From positions 3,760,001 to 3,824,000 of the forward strand of contig NC_017249.1 of assembly GCF_000284375.1 (NCBI RefSeq): a stretch of DNA of 64,000 bases. Direction: 5' to 3'. Position 1 is the stretch's first letter. Each line of letters starts with the position of its first letter. The position numbers and the translations under genes are program-made. This stretch comes from Bradyrhizobium japonicum USDA 6 (GTDB taxonomy: Bacteria > Pseudomonadota > Alphaproteobacteria > Rhizobiales > Xanthobacteraceae). The notes under the pieces are model-generated. The model did no database searches. It had not been told where the DNA came from and saw only the letters and a list, made by a program, of their open reading frames with translations. Below are positions 1 to 8,313 of this stretch, piece after piece.

Positions 1-955
1 AGATCGGTCCGCAGGGCACGCCGGCGTCGTTGAACTCGCGGACCCAGGTCTCGGTCGACTTCGTCACCGTGCGCTTTTCGATCTCGGCGTTGAGCGCGTC
101 GCGGTTCTTGGAGCGGGCCGGCGCGGTCGCATAATCGGGATGGCTGTAGAGCTCCGGCGCGCCGATCGCCTGCGCGCAACGCTCCCAGATCCGTCCGCCG
201 GTGGTGGCGATGTTGATGTAGCCGTCCGAGGTCTTGAACACGCCGGTCGGGATGCTGGTCGGATGGTTGTTGCCGGCCTGCTTGGCGACTTCCTTCTCCA
301 TCAGCCAGCGCGCGGCCTGGAAGTCGAGCATGAAAATCTGCGCCTGCAGCAGCGAGGTCTGCACCCACTGTCCCTTGCCGGAGACCTCGCGCTCGAGCAG
401 CGCGGTGAGGATGCCCATGGCGCAGAACAGGCCGGCCGTGAGGTCGGCGACGGGAATGCCGACCCGCATCGGCCCTTCGCCCGGCGCACCGGTGATCGAC
501 ATCAGTCCGCCCATGCCCTGGGCGATCTGATCGAAGCCCGGCCGCTTGTGGTAGGGGCCATCCTGGCCGAAGCCGGAGATGCTGCCATAGACGATGCGCG
601 GATTGATCTCGCGCAGGCTCTCATAGTCGATGCCGAGCTTCTTCTTCACGTCGGGACGGAAATTCTCGACCACGACGTCGGCCTTGGCGGCGAGGCGCTT
701 GAACACGGCGAGCCCGCGCTCGTCCTTCAGGTTCAGCGTCATCGCCCGCTTGTTGCGATGCAAGTTCTGGAAATCGGACCCCCGCCGCGGCCCGCCCGGC
801 TGCTCGCCGCCGGAATCCTCGGTCAGCGCGTCGATCTTGACGACATTGGCGCCCCAGTCCGCGAGCTGCCGCACGCAGGTGGGCCCGGACCGGACACGGG
901 TCAGATCGAGCACGGTGAAGCGCGACAGGGCTTCCGAGGCATGCGGAAAGGGCAT
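1..955 (-). CDS. CaiB/BaiF family (class III) CoA-transferase, 3' end cut by window edge
   Basis: Class III CoA-transferases move CoA between carboxylic acids such as formate, oxalate, carnitine or succinate derivatives in the cytoplasm. The start is the ATG at 953-955. The protein opens with a Rossmann-type 'VLDLTRVRSGPTCVRQLADWGANVVKID' pattern (first part 'VLDLTRVRSGP'), followed by 'HRNKRAMTLNLK', 'VENFRPDVKKKLGIDY', 'GSISGFGQDGP' and 'KRPGFDQIAQGMGGLMSITG', all characteristic of the family. About 318 codons are present; the family is usually near 400, so the C-terminus lies left of the window. The exact substrate cannot be read from this part. It faces away from the genes to its right and shows no link to the secretion locus. 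Confidence 0.9.
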   Translation of the reverse strand, partial: MPFPHASEALSRFTVLDLTRVRSGPTCVRQLADWGANVVKIDALTEDSGGEQPGGPRRGSDFQNLHRNKRAMTLNLKDERGLAVFKRLAAKADVVVENFRPDVKKKLGIDYESLREINPRIVYGSISGFGQDGPYHKRPGFDQIAQGMGGLMSITGAPGEGPMRVGIPVADLTAGLFCAMGILTALLEREVSGKGQWVQTSLLQAQIFMLDFQAARWLMEKEVAKQAGNNHPTSIPTGVFKTSDGYINIATTGGRIWERCAQAIGAPELYSHPDYATAPARSKNRDALNAEIEKRTVTKSTETWVREFNDAGVPCGPI

Positions 956-1085
956 CGTGAAAGGCTCCGGGTCAGATTGCGGAGTCACCATAGTGCCGAA
1001 ACATCATGCGGCAAGTCTGCGCGTGCGCGGATGCCGCCTGTCGAAATGCAGTGCTTGGTGCTGCTTGCTGCGTTGCAGGAAGGGA

Positions 1086-1412
1086 TCAGCGCGGCAGGCG
1101 CTTCAGCTCGTCGCGTGCCTGCGCGGCGAGCGGGTCATCGCCGTGGCGCGCAATGAAGAGCTCGAACGCCTCCCTGGTTCCCTTCTGACGTGCGGTCTCG
1201 TATTCCCGGGTGACCGTCGCCGCAGGGTCCCGGGCCATAGGCATGGAGGGGGCGGGTCCCGCCTTACCGCTTTCATTGCCTTTGTCCTTGCCGCCATCGT
1301 CTGCATTGGCTTTCCCGACCATGGCGGGCTGTTCTCCGATGGGCAGACGATCCGGCCCGGCGAACACCGCCATGACCCCGACGAGACCGACTGAAAATAG
1401 GCCTGGTTTCAT
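1086..1412 (-). CDS. Small exported protein of unknown function
   Basis: This is a 108-residue protein with an N-terminal signal sequence ('MKPGLFSVGLVGVMAVFAG'), a charged Gly/Lys/Asp-rich linker and a C-terminal helical segment ending 'EAFELFIARHGDDPLAAQARDELKRL'-like (core 'AFELFIARHGDDPLAAQA'). That helical pattern resembles single repeats found near the C-terminus of some caspase-domain and TPR-type proteins, but one unit does not define a function. I chose the ATG at 1410-1412 because AGGAA lies just upstream; the open frame continues to 1556 without a better start. It is divergent from the metalloprotease gene and shares a 200-base upstream region with it. Confidence 0.6.
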   Translation of the reverse strand: MKPGLFSVGLVGVMAVFAGPDRLPIGEQPAMVGKANADDGGKDKGNESGKAGPAPSMPMARDPAATVTREYETARQKGTREAFELFIARHGDDPLAAQARDELKRLPR

Positions 1413-1613
1413 GATTTCCTTTACAGACCATACCCGCCGGCGGGACCTGAATCCCTGCCCTCGGCCCGTGCCCCTACTTGATTTGATGGCTAATACGGCC
1501 CTATGAAAGGGGGCCGGAAGCCGCTGCCGAATTTTAACCAAACATATAACTCTCAAGCTAGAATCTCGCGCCTTCGTCCGCGAATCGCGTGATCCGTTGC
1601 TCCGGAGAGTCCA

Positions 1614-4346
1614 TTGGCTAATTCTGTTACCGTTGGTGCAACCAACAACGCCGATATTGACGGCTTGCTGTCGGGCTACAAGTGGACCGGCACGATCACC
1701 TATAGCTTTCCCGACTCGGCCAGCGACTACTCCAATCCTTATTACGGCGGCAACAGTGAGCCGACATCGTCTGGCTTCGCCGCGGCGCCAAGCGCGATGC
1801 AGTCGGCGATCAACTACGCGATCGGACTGATCCTCGGCTACACCAACGCCAGCATCCAGTACGTGGGGACCGACGGCGCGGACATCATGATCGCGCAGTC
1901 ATCGAAGCCCCCGACCTCCTACGCCTACTATCCGGGCGACTATGCGGCCGGCGGCGACGTCTGGTTCGGGACCCAATACAATTACTCGCTCGCCAAGCTC
2001 GGCAATTATTATTTCACGACAGCGATGCATGAGCTCGGCCACGCTCTCGGTCTCAAGCACAGCCAGGAGACGGGCGGTCCCGCCAACATCGCGGTGCCGA
2101 GCGCGCATGACGACAGCGAATACACCATCATGAGCTATCGCAGCTATGTCGGCGCCTCGACGACCGCCGGCTACAGCAACGAGGCTTACGGATATCCGCA
2201 GACCTACATGGCCAACGATATCCTCGCGCTCCAGACGATGTACGGCGCGAACTATGCGACCCAGGGCGGGAACACCGTCTACTCCTGGAATCCCACCACG
2301 GGTCAGGAGTTCATCAACGGTGTCGGGCAACTCGCGCCGGGCGGCGGCGCCGGCAACTCGGCCAACCGCATCTACGAGACGATATGGGACGGCGGCGGCA
2401 TCGATACCTATGATCTGTCCAACTACACGACGAATCTGAGCATCAATCTCAATCCCGGCGCGACGTCGCTGTTTTCAACCGTGCAACGGGCCAATCTCGG
2501 CGACAACCAAAATCTCGGCTACGACCATTACGCCTCAGGCAACGTCTACAACGCCTATCTCTACAACAACGACGCGCGCTCCTACATCGATAATGCCACC
2601 GGCGGCTCCGGCAACGATACGATCATCGGCAACGCCATCGCCAACGTGCTGAACGGCGGCGCCGGCAACGATACGATCACTGGCGGCGGCGGCAACGACA
2701 CCATTATTGGCGGCGCCGGTACCGATATGACGGTGTATTCGGGCAACAGGGCGAATTACGCGATAGCCTACAGTGCGGTCACGCAGACCTTTACCGTGGT
2801 TGATCAGCGCTCCGGTTCTCCCGACGGCACCGACACGGTGACCGGCGTCGAATCGTTCCAGTTCGCCGATGGCGTGGTGGCAAGCTCCGTCCTGATGGGG
2901 CCTCCCAAGCCCGACCTGTCCGAATTCGTAACTGTCAGCCAGAGCTCCGTACCGGCCGGAGGTAATGTGACGGTCGATGCCTACAACATGAATCTCGGTG
3001 ACGCAGTGGCAGGGCCGTCCGTCGCGGGCATCTATCTCTCCACCGACGCGACAATCACCACATCGGATACGCTGCTTGCGACGGTGTCGACCTCGATGAC
3101 CCTCGCGACGGTAAGTCAGCCCGGCTATTACGACCATCAGACGATCATCGTCGCGCTCCCCGGCAATGTGGCGCCTGGCACCTACTACATCGGTGGTATC
3201 GGCGACTACAACAACCAGCTCAGCGAGCGCGACGAGACCAACAACACCTACAATGCGGTCCAGATTACCGTGACGGCGCCGGGCCATCCTGACCTGATCG
3301 AATATGTAGCCGTGGACAAGACGACCGTTGCCGCCGGGAGCAGCCTGACGATCGATGCCTACAACATGAATATCGGCAACGCCGTGGCAGGCCCCACGAC
3401 GGCTGCAATCTATATTTCGACCGACGCGACGATCACGACGTCGGACACGCTGCTCACGACGCTGACGACATCGTCGACGCTGGCCACCGTCAGTCTGCCC
3501 GGTTACTACGATCAAAAGACGGTCAGTGTGACGCTGCCCGGCAATCTGGCACCCGGCACCTACTACATTGGCGGCATTTCCGATTACAACAATCAGCTGA
3601 CCGAGAGCAACGAGACCAACAACACCTACAACGCGGTGCAGGTCACGGTGACTGCGCCGCCGCAGCCTGACCTGATCGAATATCTGGTCTCGTCCCAGAC
3701 CACCGTTGCCGCCGGGAGCGGCCTGACGATCGATGCCTACGACATGAACATCGGCAACGCCGTGGCGGGCCCGACGACGGCTGCAATCTATCTTTCGACC
3801 GACGCGACGATCACGACGTCGGACACGCTGCTCACGACGCTGACGACAGGCTCGACGCTGGCCACCGTCAGCCAGCCCGGCTATTACGATCTTCATACGG
3901 TCACCTTGACGCTGTCCGGCAATCTGGCGCCTGGCACCTATTACGTCGGCGGCATTTCCGACTACAACAATCAGCTGACCGAGAGCAACGAGACCAACAA
4001 CACCTACAACGCGTTGCAGATTACCGTGTCTGCCGCGGGCAGCTCGGCGACGTCGCATGCGCCAGCGGCTTCGCCGTCGTCGACGCAGGCAGCGACGAAT
4101 GGAGACGCTGGCTCGGTCGGCGCTCTGCTTGTCGGGCATACGCATGTTCAGGACAATTTCGCGCTATCGCAGACGGACAACGCGCAAGGCGGCCTCTACT
4201 GGGCGGAACATTCCCAACTCGCGCAGCTGGTCTCAGTGCTGGCGGCCAGGACCCAGCAACTGACGGACCTGACGGACGCTCATTTCGTGTTCGACAACGT
4301 CTCCGATATGGCGCAGCACCATGTCGGCGATTTTCACCTGATCTGA
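1614..4346 (+). CDS. Serralysin-like (M10) zinc metalloprotease with RTX and three CARDB-like repeats
   Basis: This is a secreted protease of 910 residues. The zinc site HELGHALGLKH is at residues 139-149 and the Met-turn 'IMSY' has its Met at 173, as in serralysins (metzincins). A region with RTX calcium-binding repeats of the GGxGND type follows (about 330-371). Next come three CARDB-like beta-sandwich units of 126 residues each (433-810) and a Ser/Ala-rich C-terminal tail. There is no N-terminal Sec signal, which fits type I secretion by a C-terminal signal; no type I transporter genes are in the window. The start is TTG, chosen because GGAGAG sits five bases upstream and the frame has no better alternative. 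The nearby type II system would need an N-terminal signal, so it is probably not the exporter. Confidence 0.88.
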   Translation: MANSVTVGATNNADIDGLLSGYKWTGTITYSFPDSASDYSNPYYGGNSEPTSSGFAAAPSAMQSAINYAIGLILGYTNASIQYVGTDGADIMIAQSSKPPTSYAYYPGDYAAGGDVWFGTQYNYSLAKLGNYYFTTAMHELGHALGLKHSQETGGPANIAVPSAHDDSEYTIMSYRSYVGASTTAGYSNEAYGYPQTYMANDILALQTMYGANYATQGGNTVYSWNPTTGQEFINGVGQLAPGGGAGNSANRIYETIWDGGGIDTYDLSNYTTNLSINLNPGATSLFSTVQRANLGDNQNLGYDHYASGNVYNAYLYNNDARSYIDNATGGSGNDTIIGNAIANVLNGGAGNDTITGGGGNDTIIGGAGTDMTVYSGNRANYAIAYSAVTQTFTVVDQRSGSPDGTDTVTGVESFQFADGVVASSVLMGPPKPDLSEFVTVSQSSVPAGGNVTVDAYNMNLGDAVAGPSVAGIYLSTDATITTSDTLLATVSTSMTLATVSQPGYYDHQTIIVALPGNVAPGTYYIGGIGDYNNQLSERDETNNTYNAVQITVTAPGHPDLIEYVAVDKTTVAAGSSLTIDAYNMNIGNAVAGPTTAAIYISTDATITTSDTLLTTLTTSSTLATVSLPGYYDQKTVSVTLPGNLAPGTYYIGGISDYNNQLTESNETNNTYNAVQVTVTAPPQPDLIEYLVSSQTTVAAGSGLTIDAYDMNIGNAVAGPTTAAIYLSTDATITTSDTLLTTLTTGSTLATVSQPGYYDLHTVTLTLSGNLAPGTYYVGGISDYNNQLTESNETNNTYNALQITVSAAGSSATSHAPAASPSSTQAATNGDAGSVGALLVGHTHVQDNFALSQTDNAQGGLYWAEHSQLAQLVSVLAARTQQLTDLTDAHFVFDNVSDMAQHHVGDFHLI
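2910..4043 (+). repeat. Three tandem 378-bp repeats encoding CARDB-like domains
   Basis: Three in-frame units start at 2910, 3288 and 3666, each exactly 378 bp (126 codons). Each begins with a 'PDL(S/I)E(F/Y)' motif and ends near 'NETNNTYNA(V/L)Q(I/V)TV'. Units 2 and 3 are nearly the same over long stretches of DNA, including synonymous positions, while unit 1 has diverged more. This suggests a recent duplication or gene conversion of the second and third units. Confidence 0.9.
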
Positions 4347-4456
4347 TCGATACGCGGTCGAACTGCAGCTCTGGATTCTCCGGCGTGCGTACACTAGTCT
4401 GGCGACCCAGACGGGTGAACGGGTGAGATGAAGACCCTTGATCGGGGCTTCGCCCG

Positions 4457-4969
4457 ATGGTTTTGCGGGGACGGATGCGAGGCTCGGCGCGACGAGGACT
4501 TTGGGTATTGCTTGCGTTTGTGCTCGCCGCGCCCGCTCACGCCCAGTCGTTGCGCCAGGGCGTCGCCGCGTTCCAGCGCCAGGATTATGGGACGGCCTCC
4601 CGCATCTTCATTCCGCTCGCCGAGCGCGGCAATGCGCGGGCGCAGACCTATCTCGGCTTCCTGTTCGAGACCGGCCGCGGGGTGCCGCAGAACTATACGG
4701 AAGCCGCGATGTGGTATCGCCGCGCGGCGGAGCAGGGCGACAGCCGCGCCCAATATTCGCTGGGCCTGCTCTACGACCGCGGCCAGGGCGTGCCGCAGAA
4801 CATCGTGGAAGCCTCCAAATGGCTGAACCTGTCGACGGCGGCCGCGCCGCCGCCGGCGCGCGAGGCACGGGCCCGGATCCGTGACGCCGTCACCACCAAG
4901 ATGACGCGCGGGGAGATCGCCCAGGCCCGCCTGCGGGCGCTGGAATGGGCGCCGAGCCGCGAGCACTGA
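4457..4969 (+). CDS. Periplasmic Sel1-repeat protein
   Basis: This is a 170-residue protein with a signal peptide ending 'VLAAPAHA-QS' and two to three Sel1-like (TPR-like) repeats. These are seen as 'GNARAQTYLGFLFETGRG' and 'GDSRAQYSLGLLYDRGQG', each followed by 'VPQN...EA..W...'. Sel1 repeats form helical solenoids used for protein-protein contact, and proteins this small usually act as periplasmic adaptors. No partner can be assigned. An ATG at 4475 preceded by GGGGACGG is an equally good or better start and would still leave a complete signal peptide. The gene stands alone between the metalloprotease and the type II secretion genes. Confidence 0.75.
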   Translation: MVLRGRMRGSARRGLWVLLAFVLAAPAHAQSLRQGVAAFQRQDYGTASRIFIPLAERGNARAQTYLGFLFETGRGVPQNYTEAAMWYRRAAEQGDSRAQYSLGLLYDRGQGVPQNIVEASKWLNLSTAAAPPPAREARARIRDAVTTKMTRGEIAQARLRALEWAPSREH

Positions 4970-5102
4970 CCTTCTGGCGCCTTGCCCTCTGCGACCGCAA
5001 ATAAAAAAGTCGAAAACAACCCCATGCACAGTAGACGAGGACCGCCGGCGCGGCGCCTCGCGCCTGCGCCAGGATGACGATTTATCCTGACATCATCGGG
5101 CT

Positions 5103-5699
5103 TTAGCCCGGCCAGCCGCCGAGCCAGTTGGTGTACCAGCTTTCGCCCAGCCAACCGACCCAGATTGCGGGGGCGAGGAACAGCCCGAACGGCAGGAAGG
5201 CCGTGCCGCGAAGCCGCTCCTTTCTCAGGGCGGCATTGGCGAGATAGGCGGCGATCGCAGCCAGCGCCGCAAGCTCGATCACTGCGACCACGGTCGCGAG
5301 ATCGAGCCAGGCGCCGCAGACCGCGGCGAGCTTGACGTCGCCGAGCCCGAGCCCGTCGCGGCCGCGCCAGCGCCGATAGAACGCCATCAGGAGCAGGAGC
5401 GGCAGCGCCACGGCGGCCGCGCGGGCCACGGGCCAAAGCAGGGCCTCGACGCCGATATCAGGCACGAACGCGCCGGCGCGGAGCAAGGCGAGTGCGAACG
5501 CCGCCGCCGTCAGCTCATTCGGAATGAGGTAGTGGCGGGCATCGTTCGCTGCGATCGCGAGCATCAGGGCGGCGAGATAGGCGCCGTACAGGCCCTCCGC
5601 GCCCGGTGCCGTGACGAGACTTGCGAAAACACCCAGCATTAGGGCGATGCTGAGCACGAGCGCAGGGCCCGTCCCCTCGGGCACAGCCTGATCCGTCAC
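5103..5699 (-). CDS. gspO: Prepilin peptidase (A24 family), peptidase domain only
   Basis: An inner-membrane aspartyl peptidase that cleaves the leader of type II pseudopilins at the cytoplasmic side. The 198-residue protein has about six hydrophobic segments and both aspartate motifs: 'NDARHYLIPN' and 'GLGDVKLAAVCG'. The N-terminal methyltransferase domain with its two CxxC motifs, usual in PulO/GspO, is absent, so this is the short form also used by Tad/Flp systems (TadV/CpaA). Adjacency to gspD argues for a role with the type II system here. The start is GTG at 5697-5699 with only a weak ribosome site upstream. Its substrates would be the five pseudopilins encoded at 11250-14207. Confidence 0.85.
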   Translation of the reverse strand: MTDQAVPEGTGPALVLSIALMLGVFASLVTAPGAEGLYGAYLAALMLAIAANDARHYLIPNELTAAAFALALLRAGAFVPDIGVEALLWPVARAAAVALPLLLLMAFYRRWRGRDGLGLGDVKLAAVCGAWLDLATVVAVIELAALAAIAAYLANAALRKERLRGTAFLPFGLFLAPAIWVGWLGESWYTNWLGGWPG

Positions 5700-5705
5700 G
5701 CCGCT

Positions 5706-5808
5706 AAAGCGCGATGAGATTTAAACCAATCGTCATCGCGCTTTGGCTCCTTGGTTTGAGCATGATCTTTTTCGGAAGACCGATTCACACTTTTCCGGAT
5801 CATGCTTT
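5706..5808. repeat. Compound palindromic intergenic element (Bradyrhizobium/Rhizobiales type)
   Basis: There are two nested inverted repeats. A perfect 12-bp pair, AAAGCGCGATGA (5706-5717) and TCATCGCGCTTT (5733-5744), is followed by GCATGATC (5760-5767) and GATCATGC (5798-5805). Between the second pair lie TTCGGAA and TTCCGG. Elements of this 'GCATGATC..TTCGGAA..TTCCGGATCATGC' type recur between genes in Bradyrhizobium and relatives (from general knowledge, not searched). It fills the gap between gspD and gspO, and its right edge supplies the stop codon of gspD. Confidence 0.75.
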
Positions 5809-8149
5809 AGCGCGCCGCCCCGGGCGGACTCACGGTGACGACGGGATTGCTGGTTCCGACCAGGCGGCTGTTCATCTTGCTGCGCATCTCCTCGGCGATG
5901 ACATGGGCATCGACACCGTCCTTGATCACCGTCGGGCGGATGAACAGGATCAGCTCGGTGCGGTTGCGCGTGTTGGTCTGGTGCGAGAACGCGTCGCCCA
6001 CGCCGGGAATGGAATCGAGGACCGGAATGCCCTGGCGCTGCCTGTTCTCGGTCTCGCTGATCAGGCCGGCGAGCAGCACGGTCTGGCCGCTGGTCACGGC
6101 AATCGAGCTCTTGACGCGGCGCTGCGAGATCGTCGGCGTCAGCGAGTTGGCACTGCCGGCAGCGACGCTCGAGATCTCCTGCTCGATGTCGAGTACGACA
6201 TTGCCGTTGGCGTTGGCGCGCGGCAGCACGCGCAGGATGATGCCGGTGTTCTTGTAGTCGATGGTGTTGACCACGGTGTTGTTGGCGGTCAGCACGGTCG
6301 CCGTGCCGGTCGAGAACGGCACCTGGTCGCCGACCTGCAGGGTCGCCGACTGGTTGTCCAGCACAACCAGAGACGGATTCGACAGCACCTTGACATTGGT
6401 GACGCCGTGCAGCGCATCGAGCACGACGCGCGGCGAGTTCTCGGCGCCGATCAGGAAGTTGAAGCCCGGCAATGCGCGGCCGAGCAGGGCGCCGGCTGCG
6501 GCGTTGACGGCGTTGCTCGTGCCCTCGATATTGCTGCCGATCGTGCTCGAATTGCTGATGCCCGAGATGGTGTTGGAGATCGAGCCCTGCTTGCTGGCGA
6601 GGAAGAACTGTACGCCGTAGTTCAACTGGTCGTTCAGCGTCACCTCGGCGATCGTCGCCTCGATCGCGATCTGGCGCTGCGGCCGGTCGATCTGCCGGAT
6701 GGTCTGCTCGACGATGCGCTGCGCCTCCTGATTGGCGTAGACGAGCACGGCGTTGTTGGTGACGTCGGCGGTGATCCGCACATTCTGGAGGATGCCATTG
6801 ATGCCGGGCCTCGCCCCGCCGCCCGAAAGGCTGCCAGAGCCGTTGTCCTGAGTCGACATTGCGGACGCGGCCGGAGCGGACCGGGCGCCGAGCGCCGATC
6901 CCGGAGGCGCGGTGACCGGCGTTGCGGCGCCGGCGCCGGCGGTCGGCAGCGCGCTCAGCGACGCCACCGGATTGCCGGATGACGAGGTCGAAATGCCCGC
7001 GCCGGGCGCGAGCTGGCTCGATGCGCTGTCGAGTGTCGAGCCGCTCGTCGCGCTCTGGCTGAACAGCATGTCGTTCAGCATCGTCACGACCAGCTTGGAA
7101 TTGCCGTAGCGCAACGGATAGGATTTCAGGTTCACGCCCTCGGTGTCGGAGCGGTCGAGCCGCGCGATCCAGGTCTGCGCGCGCTTGAGATATTCCGGCT
7201 TCTGGCTCACCACGAGGATCGAGTTGAGCCGCGAGATCGGCTGAAACTTGATCACGTTCTGGCTCATGCCGCCTTCGCCCGAATCCATGATCTTCTCGAT
7301 CTCGGTGATCACGGGTTCGGGCGAGGAGTTGCGGACCGGGAAGATGCCGACGGATTGTCCGCGCATCCAGTCGGCGTCAAAGGACAGAATGGTGTCGACC
7401 GCGGTGGCGCGGTCGGCGCCGCTGCCGCTGACGATCAGCGTGTTGCGGGCGCTGTCGGGCCGCATGGTCGAGGCCTTCACGCCGAAGGCATCGAGCAGCT
7501 TGAAGATGTTCTGGGCCGAGACGTAGCGCAGCGGCACCACCGTGATGCCCTGGCCCGCCGCGGCGTTGGTCGAGCGATCGACGCCGCCGGGACCGGCTTC
7601 CGGCGCCGGCAGCAGGCGATATCCGGTACGGTCGCGCACCAATGCGACGCCCGACATGCGCAGCGCGTTTTCCAGCACGTAGAGCGCGTCCGCCTTGGGT
7701 ACGGGCCGCACCGAGGCAAGCGTGACGGTCCCCTGCACGCGTGGATCGATCGTATAGCCGACATTGAGCACGTCGCCGAGGATGACCTTAGCGACGGTCG
7801 CCACGGGCGCGTTCTCGAAATTGAGGTCGTAGCCGCTGCCGCCGGACTCGTCGCGTTCGGCAAGCGCGCCGCCTTGCGGCGTTGCACCGTCGCTGAGGTA
7901 GATTGCCGGCCTCGGCGATTTGGCTTGGGCAATGCCGCCCGCGCCTGCATCCGCAGGTTGTCGCGGCTGGAGATCGAGGGAGCGGATCTTGTCGGCGATG
8001 TCCTGGGCGCGCGGATCCTTTGGATCGGCTTCGATCGACTGGTCGGCCGTGACGATGCAGGCGGCAAGCAGGAAAGCGGACGACAACAGAACGATCGTTC
8101 CAGTCAACGCTGAGCGGTGGCGCAAAAGCGGCTGGACCACTTCGAACAA
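5807..8149 (-). CDS. gspD: Type II secretion system secretin GspD
   Basis: This forms the outer-membrane channel of the type II system. The 780-residue protein has an N-terminal lipobox 'LLAAC' with Cys31, so it is probably a lipoprotein and may reach the outer membrane without a separate pilotin. Then come an N0-like domain ('YDLNFENAPVATVAKVILGD'-type, core 'LNFENAPVATVAKVIL') and N1-N3 domains, interrupted by a long Ser/Gly/Ala/Pro-rich linker. The C-terminal secretin domain carries 'VLSNPSLVVLDNQSATLQVG', 'VPFSTG' and 'VLLAGLISE'. It is transcribed divergently from gspE, and the 135-bp gap must hold both promoters. The start is TTG at 8147-8149; an in-frame GTG three codons further is possible. 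The stop codon lies inside the palindromic element at 5706-5808. Confidence 0.95.
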   Translation of the reverse strand: MFEVVQPLLRHRSALTGTIVLLSSAFLLAACIVTADQSIEADPKDPRAQDIADKIRSLDLQPRQPADAGAGGIAQAKSPRPAIYLSDGATPQGGALAERDESGGSGYDLNFENAPVATVAKVILGDVLNVGYTIDPRVQGTVTLASVRPVPKADALYVLENALRMSGVALVRDRTGYRLLPAPEAGPGGVDRSTNAAAGQGITVVPLRYVSAQNIFKLLDAFGVKASTMRPDSARNTLIVSGSGADRATAVDTILSFDADWMRGQSVGIFPVRNSSPEPVITEIEKIMDSGEGGMSQNVIKFQPISRLNSILVVSQKPEYLKRAQTWIARLDRSDTEGVNLKSYPLRYGNSKLVVTMLNDMLFSQSATSGSTLDSASSQLAPGAGISTSSSGNPVASLSALPTAGAGAATPVTAPPGSALGARSAPAASAMSTQDNGSGSLSGGGARPGINGILQNVRITADVTNNAVLVYANQEAQRIVEQTIRQIDRPQRQIAIEATIAEVTLNDQLNYGVQFFLASKQGSISNTISGISNSSTIGSNIEGTSNAVNAAAGALLGRALPGFNFLIGAENSPRVVLDALHGVTNVKVLSNPSLVVLDNQSATLQVGDQVPFSTGTATVLTANNTVVNTIDYKNTGIILRVLPRANANGNVVLDIEQEISSVAAGSANSLTPTISQRRVKSSIAVTSGQTVLLAGLISETENRQRQGIPVLDSIPGVGDAFSHQTNTRNRTELILFIRPTVIKDGVDAHVIAEEMRSKMNSRLVGTSNPVVTVSPPGAAR

Positions 8150-8313
8150 AATACGCCCGCCGCTAGCTGATTGGAAATTGCATCCGCCCCCCCTCGGTTC
8201 GGATGCGCAAGAATTTGCGCGGCGATTATGTTTTTGCTAACAAATAAGTCAAGGGGCAAAGGGCCTTCCATAACTCGCCGAAGTTGTTGCATTCAGGTAA
8301 CAAGGTCAACGCT

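Noticed and set aside
2601..4043. Regular repeats considered as a CRISPR array or satellite
   Set aside because: The units are in-frame, protein-coding and 378 bp long (or short RTX codons), without spacers.
2535..4145. 536-codon open frame antisense to the metalloprotease
   Set aside because: It is the mirror of the tandem CARDB repeats, is Arg/Gly/Val-rich with no motif, and the plus strand has a clear protease.
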